Positions 1-6,722 of a DNA stretch of 13,862 nt are shown in pieces. The first letter of the stretch is position 1, and every line of letters begins with the position of its first letter. The notes below the pieces were generated by a model that made no database searches, was not told the DNA's origin, and worked only from the letters and a program-made list of their open reading frames with translations. The translations under genes were made by a program, and so were the position numbers. The DNA comes from Candidatus Martarchaeota archaeon (lineage in GTDB: Archaea; Micrarchaeota; Micrarchaeia; Micrarchaeales; Micrarchaeaceae), in the NCBI GenBank assembly GCA_023474385.1, contig JAMCYB010000031.1:1-13862 (forward strand), written 5' to 3'.

Positions 1-776
1 CAGTGAAGAATCATAAAGTCGGAGAGATGGTAGGGGTAACGTGGATCAACTCCGCGTGCGGCAAGTGCGAGTTCTGCAAGAAGGGCATGGAAAACCTCTG
101 CGAAAACATGAAGTTTACCGGTTATGATGAGAACGGCGGATACGCGGAATACATTGTCGTAGCTGATGACTACGCTTTCAAAATACCTAAAGGTTTTGAT
201 GAAGCCCATGCATCGCCGCTTTTCTGCGCTGGCATAATAGGGTACAGGGCGTTCAAGCTTTCAGCAGTTAAGAAGGGGGACAAACTTGCAATGTTTGGCT
301 TCGGCGGATCTGCGCATATCATAATACAGGTAGCAAGGTACCTCGGCATCGAAACGTTGGTATTTACGAGGGATGAGAAGCACCAGAAGGAGGCAAAATC
401 GCTTGGTGCGGTGTGGGTGGGAAAGCCGGATTCCAAGCCCCCTTACTTGTTTGACTCTGCAATAATCTTTGCGCCTGACGGGAGGCTGGTGCTATATGCA
501 CTCAAGAACTTAAAGCGCGGCGGCAACGTGGCCATAGCCGACATATATATGAGCAGGATACCCGAGCTTGATTACGGGCTGCTTTATGAAGAGAGAAGCG
601 TAAAAAGCGTGGCCAACTACACCCGGGACGATGCCATGGAGTTCCTTGACCTCGCAGCAAAAATACCCATAAGGACACAGATACGGGAATTCACGTTGGA
701 AGAGACGAACAACGCGATGCTTCTCCTAAAGCAGAGCAAGATAGGCGGTTCCGCAGTAATAAGGATAAGCAGGTGA
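1..776 (+). CDS. Zinc-dependent alcohol dehydrogenase, MDR family (5' partial)
   Basis: This is the C-terminal part of a medium-chain zinc alcohol dehydrogenase; the reading frame is open at the window edge, so the N-terminal GroES-like half with the first catalytic zinc ligands is missing. Counting from the GTG at base 3, the structural zinc site is intact: Cys19, Cys22, Cys25 and Cys33 (C-x2-C-x2-C-x7-C). The Cys in PLFCAG, near residue 75, is the likely third catalytic zinc ligand. A Rossmann fold follows, with the nucleotide loop GFGGSAH near residue 100. The segment after the second strand reads FTRDE, without an acid directly at the strand end, which suggests NADP(H) rather than NAD(H); that is an inference. 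The gene ends with TGA, and a GGTGA motif overlaps the stop, possibly serving the next gene. The substrate cannot be told from sequence. Confidence 0.9.
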   Translation, partial: VKNHKVGEMVGVTWINSACGKCEFCKKGMENLCENMKFTGYDENGGYAEYIVVADDYAFKIPKGFDEAHASPLFCAGIIGYRAFKLSAVKKGDKLAMFGFGGSAHIIIQVARYLGIETLVFTRDEKHQKEAKSLGAVWVGKPDSKPPYLFDSAIIFAPDGRLVLYALKNLKRGGNVAIADIYMSRIPELDYGLLYEERSVKSVANYTRDDAMEFLDLAAKIPIRTQIREFTLEETNNAMLLLKQSKIGGSAVIRISR

Positions 777-795
777 TTGCACGCCATGGGTTCCA

Positions 796-1068
796 TTGAA
801 AAGCCTGTACAGGACAGCCTACAACCTTGCAGCAAAGCTAGGTCCCGGTCAGGAATTGAGCATGAAAAGCTTCAAGAAGGACAGGATAGTCACAGTATCA
901 AAATTGGGCAGCGGCTACAGCATAAAAGAAGCAGGATTCATCAAGGAGGAGTACAGTGTGAATGCAGAAGAGCTGAAGAAAAAGATAGGCAGTATTATAG
1001 ATATTGAGTTTCCAAGGAGCCATGAAGTTCTGGTATCAGTTTCAAGGAGCAAGGAGAGCCCCGGTTGA
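796..1068 (+). CDS. Conserved-looking orphan protein, 90 residues
   Basis: I do not recognise this family. The protein is small, basic and soluble, with no signal peptide or membrane segment, and has an amphipathic helix-like stretch (VNAEELKKKIGSII) near residues 54-67 followed by predicted strands. The frame is chosen over the overlapping frame starting at 777/786 because its codons (AGG, ATA, AAG, GAG) match the neighbours and its composition is normal, whereas the other frame is rich in Gln, His and Arg. The TTG start at 796 lacks a well-placed ribosome binding site: the GGTGA at 772-776 is about 19 bases away. An ATG at 862 would give a 68-residue product. The gene lies 19 bases after the dehydrogenase and may be co-transcribed with it and with the NifX-like gene. 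Confidence 0.65.
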   Translation: MKSLYRTAYNLAAKLGPGQELSMKSFKKDRIVTVSKLGSGYSIKEAGFIKEEYSVNAEELKKKIGSIIDIEFPRSHEVLVSVSRSKESPG

Positions 1069-1112
1069 AGTAATAAATTAGATTGCACCATACTCATGAT
1101 ATGGGTGGTATA

Positions 1113-1436
1113 ATGATAGTCGGCATACCTACGGATGATGGACAGGTTGTTAGCGGCCATTTTGGCAAGTCGAAGTATTTTGTGATTGCACGCATCGATG
1201 GCAATGAGGCTTCCGAAAAGAGAACGGTGGAGAACCCGCACAATAATGAAGCTACTGAGCAGGGCGGCCACGGAAAGCTGCTCAAGATGCTTGTGGACAA
1301 CAAGGTCAACATGGTGATCTGCGCAGACCTCAATCCGAGAATGGAGCAGAACCTGAACTCCCTTGGGATAAGCGTGAATAAGTGCGGCTATGGGCAGAGT
1401 ATAGATGACCTGCTACGGGGCATACAGCCAGATTAA
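1113..1436 (+). CDS. NifX/NifB-type dinitrogenase FeMo-cofactor domain protein
   Basis: This 107-residue protein is a stand-alone member of the Nitro_FeMo-Co family (PF02579), an RNase H-like fold that in NifX, NafY and the NifB C-terminus binds iron-sulfur cofactor precursors. The family pattern is clear: an N-terminal strand (IVGIPTDDG), the GHFGKSKYF segment, ENPHNNEATEQGGHGK in the middle, and a C-terminal NKCGYGQSIDDLL. Archaea commonly carry such single-domain proteins without nitrogenase, so a role in metal-cluster handling is likelier than nitrogen fixation. I place the start at the ATG at 1113 because a GGGTGG motif sits 4 bases upstream. An in-frame ATG at 1101 and TTG at 1083 would add 4 or 10 residues. 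Confidence 0.85.
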   Translation: MIVGIPTDDGQVVSGHFGKSKYFVIARIDGNEASEKRTVENPHNNEATEQGGHGKLLKMLVDNKVNMVICADLNPRMEQNLNSLGISVNKCGYGQSIDDLLRGIQPD

Positions 1437-1473
1437 TCGCAATGCGAATGCTTTACAATTGTGAAATGATCCG

Positions 1474-2817
1474 ATGGCACAGTTCAATAGAGTCATAGGC
1501 CTGTTCGGGGCGGTGATGATAAATCTCGGCGCAATAATAGGCGCAGGCATATTTGTCATAATAGGCATGGCCATCGGCAAGGCCGGCCCGTCCATACTGA
1601 TATCGATAATACTGTCGGGACTCATAGCCATGCTGACAGGCATAAGCTTCTCAGAGATAGCGCAGCACGTGACTAAGGAGGGAGGGGTCTATGAGTATGC
1701 GAGGGAATCCCTGGCGCCATCCGCCGGATTTGTAGGAGGGTGGATGTGGACCTTCGGAAATATAATAGCGCTTGCTGCAGTATCGCTGAGCATGGGCAGC
1801 TACATCAATTCGCTTCTTGGCACAGCGATACCGCTGGTCTACTATGGCACCGCCGCTATACTGATATTCATGACAGTGAACCTGCTCGGCATAAAGAACT
1901 CCGTAAAGACCCTTACTGGGCTGGTGGCATTCAATGTCATCGTCCTTGTCATTTTTGTCATAGCGGGATTTACGCTCTTCAACAAAGCGAATCTTGCCGT
2001 GTTCCTGCCGAATGGCACGAGCGGCCTGATAGCCGGCGCATCGATAATATTCTTCGCCTTCACGGGGTTCTCCAGGGTGACGACAATAGGCGACGAGGTG
2101 AAGAATCCTGAAAGGACAATACCGCTGGCAATAGTGATATCGATAATCATATCGACCGCATTGTATTTTATGGTGGCGTACACTGCCCTAGGCTTAGTGC
2201 CTTATTCCAAGATGGCGGATTCCGCCGCACCTTTGTCTTTGGCAATGTCGGTCCTGAAAAGCAAAGTGCTCGATGTGGTGATAAGCATAGGGGGCATAAC
2301 GGCTACGGCTGGAGTAATACTGACAGGCATATTGGGCACGAGCAGGGTTTTCTTCGCCATGGGCAGGGACAAGGAATTGCCAAGCGCACTGGGCAGCGTG
2401 AGCAAGTCCGCAACGCCGATGAATGCGATAGTTGTATCGTCGTTCATAGGCATATTGTTCATTTTTCTGACATCTTTCTCGAACATAGTCGAGGCTTCAA
2501 ATGCATCGGTGCTCATAGCTTATGCCATAATGAACGTATCGGCCCTTTACCTTTCATCAAAGCTCTATAAAGCGGAAGCGGAGCCGAAGCACCTCAGGGA
2601 GCACAGGCTATTCCCCATGATACCGCTTGCAGGCCTGGCGAGCATAGCGATAATAATATTGTACCTTGGCTATCAGGCGCTCGGCATAACCGCCGCAATA
2701 ATGGTGATAGGTGCGGCGTACTACATGCTGAAATTCGCATTCGCGAACAGGCTCAATATAATAGGGAAGAGCCTGAAGAGCCCGAGGCACAGCCTGGTCA
2801 GGACTGTCACAAAGTAG
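1474..2817 (+). CDS. APC-family amino acid permease
   Basis: This 447-residue integral membrane protein has about 12 hydrophobic segments. It begins with the hallmark of the amino acid-polyamine-organocation superfamily: an unwound first helix with GAIIGAGIF at residues 19-27. A second family signature, FTGFSRVTTIGDEVKNPERTIP (residues 196-217, helix 6 and the following loop), matches the usual substrate-site and loop pattern. The length is normal. The family takes up amino acids or polyamines by proton symport or exchange; the specific substrate cannot be assigned. The ATG at 1474 gives a correct family N-terminus; only a weak GTGA lies 9 bases upstream. It is 37 bases after the NifX-like gene, and whether they share a transcript is unclear. 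Confidence 0.93.
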   Translation: MAQFNRVIGLFGAVMINLGAIIGAGIFVIIGMAIGKAGPSILISIILSGLIAMLTGISFSEIAQHVTKEGGVYEYARESLAPSAGFVGGWMWTFGNIIALAAVSLSMGSYINSLLGTAIPLVYYGTAAILIFMTVNLLGIKNSVKTLTGLVAFNVIVLVIFVIAGFTLFNKANLAVFLPNGTSGLIAGASIIFFAFTGFSRVTTIGDEVKNPERTIPLAIVISIIISTALYFMVAYTALGLVPYSKMADSAAPLSLAMSVLKSKVLDVVISIGGITATAGVILTGILGTSRVFFAMGRDKELPSALGSVSKSATPMNAIVVSSFIGILFIFLTSFSNIVEASNASVLIAYAIMNVSALYLSSKLYKAEAEPKHLREHRLFPMIPLAGLASIAIIILYLGYQALGITAAIMVIGAAYYMLKFAFANRLNIIGKSLKSPRHSLVRTVTK

Positions 2818-2853
2818 CTGCACCGGCGGTATGGAGAGTGCTTCTGCGCCACG

Positions 2854-2861
2854 TTTTTATA
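2854..2861 (+). promoter_or_regulatory. Candidate TATA box for the sequon-rich exported protein
   Basis: The motif TTTTTATA lies in the short gap after the permease. Archaeal initiation typically falls about 26 bases downstream of the box centre, near base 2884. That is past the ATGs at 2869 and 2878 and before a GGTGA (2902-2906) and the GTG at 2911. The geometry therefore supports the shorter reading of the following gene. Confidence 0.4.
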
Positions 2862-2910
2862 GTTTGCCATGGTTATTATGCTGAAGCGTCAAGTAGGATT
2901 TGGTGAATGC

Positions 2911-3555
2911 GTGGAATTACTGGCCAAGACCGCCCTTGCGGTGATAGTCATAGTGGCAATACTGTCTCTTGTCTATCTTGTAGAGTACTTCCTTGTCGTG
3001 CCTCCGGCCCCACTCAACGAGACTCAGGCCGATGCCCTCATAGTCAAGGATCTTACACAGCATTCGCCGAGCGCAAACGTTTCAATATTGGACTCGTCGC
3101 CTTCATCGACATATCCCGGCAGCTGGAACATACTTGTTAGGCTGGTATACGGCCAGAATACCGCATGCCCGACGATGACTACCGAGAGCTTCATATATCC
3201 TGCTACGGGCTTCCTGAACACAACCGCCTTGTACTCAAACTACTCCAATGGCACGTGCAGGCTCTACGTCAGCTTAGCGAATGCATCGAGCGGCGTGAGC
3301 AGGATAATAGGGCTCGCACCATTGGCAATAGACGTGCCGTACAATGATTCGCTGCCGGGCGTGGTAAATATGGTAGACAGCTACGGCTATTCAAATGTAA
3401 TTGCAAACGCGCACCTGCATAGCTCGCTCGATGTCGCAGGCAAGAACATGAGCGAGGTATGGCTCGTATCGTATGACGCACCGCTGCACAACAGCACTTA
3501 CGTCGTTGTGCTGAACACATCAGGGGATATAATTTATAGCGGCACCAAAGTGTAG
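2911..3555 (+). CDS. Membrane-anchored exported protein rich in N-glycosylation sequons
   Basis: I do not recognise the family. An N-terminal hydrophobic segment of about 25 residues (TALAVIVIVAILSLVYLVEYF) is followed by a polar region of roughly 180 residues rich in Ser, Asn, Tyr and Thr, so the protein is probably anchored with its bulk outside the cell. Ten N-X-S/T sequons are visible in the outer part, beginning with PLNET, far more than in the cytosolic genes of this window. Two Cys (CPTM and CRLY) lie about 30 residues apart and could pair. The start is uncertain: GTG 2911 has a GGTGA 4 bases upstream and fits the TATA position, while ATG 2869 or 2878 would add up to 14 residues including a KRQ that suits an inner flank. 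It stands alone between the permease and ftsZ. Confidence 0.75.
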   Translation: MELLAKTALAVIVIVAILSLVYLVEYFLVVPPAPLNETQADALIVKDLTQHSPSANVSILDSSPSSTYPGSWNILVRLVYGQNTACPTMTTESFIYPATGFLNTTALYSNYSNGTCRLYVSLANASSGVSRIIGLAPLAIDVPYNDSLPGVVNMVDSYGYSNVIANAHLHSSLDVAGKNMSEVWLVSYDAPLHNSTYVVVLNTSGDIIYSGTKV

Positions 3556-3600
3556 TGTACTCAGGTATATGCCCGTTTATGAAGATACACTATGACCTGA
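3553..3600. repeat. Two interleaved inverted repeats before ftsZ
   Basis: TAGTGTA (3553-3559) is complementary to TACACTA (3586-3592), and TCAGGT (3561-3566) is complementary to ACCTGA (3595-3600). The order A-B-A'-B' would form a pseudoknot or two alternative hairpins if transcribed. It spans the stop codon of the upstream gene and lies upstream of the likely ftsZ promoter. Chance occurrence is not excluded for arms of 6-7 bases. Confidence 0.3.
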
Positions 3601-3630
3601 TACTGCATTTACTCGGTCCGTGTGCATAAT

Positions 3631-3657
3631 ACTTAAAAAGCTTTCTTTAAAAATATA
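3631..3657 (+). promoter_or_regulatory. ftsZ promoter region with two TATA-like boxes
   Basis: Two A/T boxes are present: ACTTAAAAAG at 3631-3640 and TTTAAAAATATA ending near 3657. The first predicts a start of transcription near 3662 and a leader of about 10 bases. The second would give a nearly leaderless message at the ATG 3672. No good Shine-Dalgarno motif precedes the ATG, which agrees with either case. Confidence 0.5.
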
Positions 3658-3671
3658 CATAGGCGATTGGT

Positions 3672-4745
3672 ATGGACGACCTAGTAAATAGTGTATTCGG
3701 AGGGCAGGGTGGAGTTGCGAAAAGCACAGCGGACAGCAATGAGGATTTCGGATCGGCGCAGATAAAGATTGTGACTGCAGGTTTTGGAGGTGCAGGCGAC
3801 AATATAATAAACAGGCTGCTGAAGGTTGGAGTCAAGGGTACGGAATTCGTTGCAGTAAATACTGACGCTCAGCATTTCAAGATTATAGACGACAGGATAA
3901 AGAAGGTGCTCATAGGCAAGAGCATAACCAGGGGGCTTGGAGCCGGAGGCGACCCGCTCGTAGGAAAGAAGGCCGCTGAAGTTGACAGGCAGCTGCTCGA
4001 AGATGTTTTCTCGGGTGCGCAACTGGTGTTCCTGTGCGCTGGCATGGGAGGAGGAACAGGAACGGGATCCATATCGGTCGCTGCGCAGATAGCTAAGGAG
4101 CAGGGAGCCATAGTGATATCCATGGTAACATACCCATTCGACCTCGAGAGGGTAAGGAAGGTCAAGGCCGAGGAGGGGATACAGGAGCTGAGGAAATTCA
4201 GCGACAGCGTCATAATAATAGACAACAACAGGCTAACCAAGCTGGTGCCCAACCTGCCTATGACAGAGGCATTCGCCCTGGCGGATGAGGTGCTTGCGAA
4301 GGCCATAGGAGGACTAGTATGGACTATAACGCAGCCGAGCATGATAAACATAGACTTTGCCGATGTGAGGAGCATCATGGTGAACAACGGAGTCGGATTC
4401 ATAGCGGTAGGAACAGGAAAGGGCAACGACAAGGTGAACATAGCTGCGGAGCAGGTGCTCAAGAACAAGCTGCTTGACGTTGACTATGAGAACGCCACTG
4501 GCGCATTGATACACATATCCGGCGACAGCTCGCTCACGATAGGCGATGCGATAAAGGCCGGCGAGATAATAACCGAACGCATGGACCCGAAGGCTAACAT
4601 AAAGTGGGGCGCTAGGCTCATACCAGGGTACAACGACATGATAGAGATAGTGGCAATAATAACAGGAGTGAAGAGCGCAAGCGTCATAGGCAAGCTCGAA
4701 GAGAGGAGGGTGCAGAGCTCCACAGACCTCGAGTCTATCGGCTGA
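3672..4745 (+). CDS. ftsZ: Cell division GTPase FtsZ, first copy
   Basis: FtsZ is the tubulin-like GTPase that polymerises into the division ring. This 357-residue copy has all core elements: T1 loop GFGGAGDN (37-44), NTDAQ (63-67), the GTP-binding T4 loop GGGTGTGS (126-133), and the T7 catalytic loop NIDFAD with Asn226, Asp228 and Asp231. It should therefore bind and hydrolyse GTP. The N-terminal 30 residues are a flexible Gly/Ser-rich extension, and the protein ends soon after the core (VQSSTDLESIG) with only a short C-terminal tail. A second ftsZ follows directly. Archaea often have two FtsZ families (FtsZ1 and FtsZ2 in haloarchaea) with separate roles in ring assembly and constriction; I cannot assign this copy to either by eye. 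The ATG follows a TATA box by about 30 bases. Confidence 0.97.
   Translation: MDDLVNSVFGGQGGVAKSTADSNEDFGSAQIKIVTAGFGGAGDNIINRLLKVGVKGTEFVAVNTDAQHFKIIDDRIKKVLIGKSITRGLGAGGDPLVGKKAAEVDRQLLEDVFSGAQLVFLCAGMGGGTGTGSISVAAQIAKEQGAIVISMVTYPFDLERVRKVKAEEGIQELRKFSDSVIIIDNNRLTKLVPNLPMTEAFALADEVLAKAIGGLVWTITQPSMINIDFADVRSIMVNNGVGFIAVGTGKGNDKVNIAAEQVLKNKLLDVDYENATGALIHISGDSSLTIGDAIKAGEIITERMDPKANIKWGARLIPGYNDMIEIVAIITGVKSASVIGKLEERRVQSSTDLESIG
4029..4054 (+). repeat. 26-base direct repeat shared by the two ftsZ genes
   Basis: Bases 4029-4054 in the first ftsZ are identical to 5049-5074 in the second, at a spacing of exactly 1020 bases. The tract encodes FLCAGMGG and the start of the T4 GTP loop. After one mismatch, six more bases agree. 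Third codon positions are also identical, although the genes differ widely at synonymous sites elsewhere. Confidence 0.85.
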
Positions 4746-4747
4746 AT

Positions 4748-4753
4748 GGTGAG
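4748..4753 (+). promoter_or_regulatory. Ribosome binding site deciding the start of the second ftsZ
   Basis: GGTGAG lies 4 bases before the ATG at 4758 and matches the archaeal 16S anti-Shine-Dalgarno. It argues against the ATG at 4746, which abuts the TGA of the first gene and has no such motif at the right distance. The short junction suggests that both genes are read from one message. Confidence 0.65.
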
Positions 4754-4757
4754 AGAG

Positions 4758-5768
4758 ATGGATATAGATTATGAAGAATTCAGTTCGAAATTCGCCGTAG
4801 TAGGATGCGGCGGGGAAGGCTCTAACCAGGTGAACAGGCTCTTCAACAGCGGCATAAAGAGCGCAGAAACGATAGCAATAAACACGGACGCGAAGCACCT
4901 CGGGATAACCAATGCGCACAAGAGGCTCCTTATAGGCAAGGACATAACTAGGGGATTGGGGTCAGGAGGCTATGTAGAACTCGCGGCGAAAGCCGCAGAG
5001 GCCAGCCTGTCAGACATACAGAACGCCATATCAGGCTATGACCTCGTATTCCTGTGCGCTGGCATGGGAGGAGGCACAGGAGGCGGAGTAGCGCCAATAG
5101 TGGCAAGGACCGCAAGGGAGATGGGAGCTGTGGTTGTCGCATTCGTGACATACCCGTTTGCATTGGAGAGGAACAGAAAGGAGAAGGCGGACTGGTCGCT
5201 TATGCAGCTCAACAAGAACACGGACACTACGATAATAGTCGAGAACGACAGGCTTCTTAGCTATGCGCCGAACCTGCCCATGGAAAAGGCATTCGAGATA
5301 ATAGACAACATAACAGCCAACGCAGTGAAGGGCATAACCGACACCATAAAGTTCCCGAGCCTGATAAACCTCGATTTTGCGGACCTGAGAACGGTAATGA
5401 GGGATTCTGGAGCTGCAGTGATAAACCTAGGCAGCGGATCCGGACCGGACAGGGTCGAGCACGCAATAAAGTCCACGCTTACGCATCCTCTGATGAGCTA
5501 CGACATAGCAGGCGCAAAGAGCGCGCTGATACACGTGACGGGAGGGGCCACATTGTCGATAGACGAAGCGACAAGGATAGGCGAGGGCGTGACCGAAGGG
5601 CTAGACGCGAAGGCCAACGTTATTTTCGGCGCGAGGCTGCTGCCTGAGCTGAAGGACCAGATAAACGTCATGTCCATAGTCACAGGTGTCAAGCCGATGC
5701 TCGGATCCAAGATAGAAGTGGCGAAGGGCGCAACAGCCTTTGACTTCGGCCTCGACAGCGTATACTGA
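4758..5768 (+). CDS. ftsZ: Cell division GTPase FtsZ, second copy
   Basis: This second FtsZ has 336 residues from the ATG at 4758 (340 if ATG 4746 is used). The T1 loop GCGGEGSN is at 16-23, NTDAK at 42-46, and the T7 loop NLDFAD keeps Asn204, Asp206 and Asp209, so GTPase activity is expected. The T4 loop reads GGGTGGGV (104-111): a Gly replaces the Thr of GGGTGTG in the first copy. Compared with the first copy it lacks the long N-terminal extension but has a longer C-terminal tail ending in FDFGLDSVY, a possible partner-binding peptide. In Haloferax volcanii, SepF is reported to bind FtsZ2 rather than FtsZ1, and a sepF lies downstream in this window. That this copy is the SepF partner is an inference. 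A T-rich terminator follows the stop. Confidence 0.96.
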   Translation: MDIDYEEFSSKFAVVGCGGEGSNQVNRLFNSGIKSAETIAINTDAKHLGITNAHKRLLIGKDITRGLGSGGYVELAAKAAEASLSDIQNAISGYDLVFLCAGMGGGTGGGVAPIVARTAREMGAVVVAFVTYPFALERNRKEKADWSLMQLNKNTDTTIIVENDRLLSYAPNLPMEKAFEIIDNITANAVKGITDTIKFPSLINLDFADLRTVMRDSGAAVINLGSGSGPDRVEHAIKSTLTHPLMSYDIAGAKSALIHVTGGATLSIDEATRIGEGVTEGLDAKANVIFGARLLPELKDQINVMSIVTGVKPMLGSKIEVAKGATAFDFGLDSVY

Positions 5769-5773
5769 GCAAA

Positions 5774-5799
5774 TTCTTTTCCTTTTTCTTTTTGTATTT
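5774..5799 (+). terminator. T-rich terminator after the ftsZ pair
   Basis: Six bases past the TGA of the second ftsZ begins a pyrimidine tract with runs of four to five T. Archaeal RNA polymerase terminates at such T-rich stretches without needing a hairpin. The tract separates the ftsZ unit from the aIF5A unit, which has its own promoter. Confidence 0.6.
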
Positions 5800-5824
5800 A
5801 TCTGAAACGCATGCAGCGTGCAGC

Positions 5825-5862
5825 AGCCATGCATGAAGCCTGAGCAGCGCATGTGCACGGCT
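5825..5862 (+). other. Imperfect hairpin in the ftsZ-aIF5A gap
   Basis: The 180-base gap between the ftsZ terminator and aIF5A promoter holds a GC-richer stretch (about 5805-5885) with many GCATGC/GTGCAC-like words. AGCC (5825-5828) pairs with GGCT (5859-5862), then after one mismatch TGCA pairs with TGCA, plus two wobble pairs. It could be a small structured RNA or chance. No convincing C/D or H/ACA box set is visible. Confidence 0.2.
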
Positions 5863-5892
5863 TTGCGCGCTTTACGAGTGCGCGGATATCAC

Positions 5893-5908
5893 AAAGTATA
5901 TATACTTT
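5893..5908 (+). promoter_or_regulatory. Palindromic TATA box of the aIF5A-ribosomal operon
   Basis: AAAGTATATATACTTT is a perfect 16-base palindrome. Its centre predicts transcription starting near 5926 and a leader of about 23 bases before the ATG at 5949. It is the strongest promoter-like element in the window, in keeping with a highly expressed translation operon. Confidence 0.7.
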
Positions 5909-5948
5909 AACTAACAAATTTCTCTGTCTATTTGCTAATGGTCATTAT

Positions 5949-6350
5949 ATGGAGGAAGGAGTAGGCTTCGCTTCGATGAAGGAGATAAAGGTAGGAAGGT
6001 ACATCATAATAGATGGAATACCGTGCAAGGTGGTCAGCATAGACGTGAGCTCGCCAGGCAAGCACGGATCGGCAAAGATGCGCGTCACGGCCATAGGCAT
6101 ATTCGACGGCCAGAAGAAGACGCTGCTGAAGCCGAGCGACGGAGAGGCCGAGGTGCCTGTAATTGCCAAGAAGAAGGCGCAGATCGTGTCAATAGAAGGC
6201 AACAACGCGCAGGTGATGGACCTTGAGACTTATCAGGTCGATACGCTGCCAGTACCGGAGGAGATGCAGGGCAAGCTCAAGGCAGGAGAAGAAGTGGAGC
6301 TTATAGAGGCGATGGGCAGGCATGCGCTCTCGAGGGTAATAAACCAATAG
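5949..6350 (+). CDS. eif5a: Translation initiation factor aIF5A (hypusine-containing)
   Basis: aIF5A, the archaeal homologue of bacterial EF-P, binds the ribosome and helps peptide-bond formation at poor substrates such as polyproline. The 133-residue protein has the N-terminal SH3-like domain with the modification loop SPGKHGSAK; Lys38 is the expected site of deoxyhypusine or hypusine. The C-terminal OB-fold domain begins around VPVIAKKKAQIVSI and runs to the end. The ATG at 5949 fits both the promoter position and the family's usual N-terminal length; ATG 5976 would remove nine residues. No Shine-Dalgarno motif precedes it. The eS24 gene follows after 8 bases, indicating an operon. Confidence 0.96.
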   Translation: MEEGVGFASMKEIKVGRYIIIDGIPCKVVSIDVSSPGKHGSAKMRVTAIGIFDGQKKTLLKPSDGEAEVPVIAKKKAQIVSIEGNNAQVMDLETYQVDTLPVPEEMQGKLKAGEEVELIEAMGRHALSRVINQ

Positions 6351-6358
6351 ATGATAAC

Positions 6359-6676
6359 ATGGAGATAAAAGTCATTGAAGAAGTGGACAACAAGCTGCTT
6401 GGAAGGAAGGAGATAAAATTCCTTGCTACTTACGAGGACAGGACAGTATCGATAGACGAGGCAAAGACGGAGATATGCAAGAAGCTGGGCCTTAAGCCTG
6501 AGAACACAATCATCAACCGGATAGACCAGAGGTTCGGCCTCAGGCAGAGCGAGATAAGGGCCTATTCGTACCGGGACAAGGAGGCGAAGGACAGGTATGA
6601 GAGGAAGTACCTGACTAAGAGGCTTGAGAAGAAGGGCAATGCGAAGGAAGCCGAAGCGCAGAAGGAGGCGCAGTGA
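6359..6676 (+). CDS. rps24e: Small-subunit ribosomal protein eS24
   Basis: eS24 is a 30S protein shared by archaea and eukaryotes. The 105-residue sequence shows the family pattern: EVDNKLLGRKEI near the start, the central ENTIINRIDQRFG segment, and Y-rich SEIRAYSYRDKEAKDRYERKY. The last 20 or so residues are a charged Lys/Glu/Ala tail. It sits 8 bases after aIF5A and 46 bases before eS31, the conserved archaeal eS24-eS31 order. No clear ribosome binding site is visible, so it may be translated by reinitiation. Confidence 0.96.
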   Translation: MEIKVIEEVDNKLLGRKEIKFLATYEDRTVSIDEAKTEICKKLGLKPENTIINRIDQRFGLRQSEIRAYSYRDKEAKDRYERKYLTKRLEKKGNAKEAEAQKEAQ

Positions 6677-6722
6677 TATGCTATAGTGGCTTTATGCTTA
6701 ATCGTTATGACAAGTTGATCGT

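Noticed and set aside
777..1007. Frame from TTG 777 or ATG 786 with a better-placed GGTGA than the overlapping 90-residue gene
   Set aside because: The product is full of Gln, His, Arg and Ser and does not show the local codon pattern; the other frame does.
1113..1436. Evidence for nitrogen fixation
   Set aside because: Stand-alone NifX-like domains are common in archaea without nitrogenase, and no nif structural gene is in the window.
3869..4919. Two long minus-strand open frames (about 200 codons each) opposite the ftsZ genes
   Set aside because: They mirror the coding bias of ftsZ, have odd composition (Ser/Pro/Met- or Tyr/Val-rich), match no family and have no start signals.
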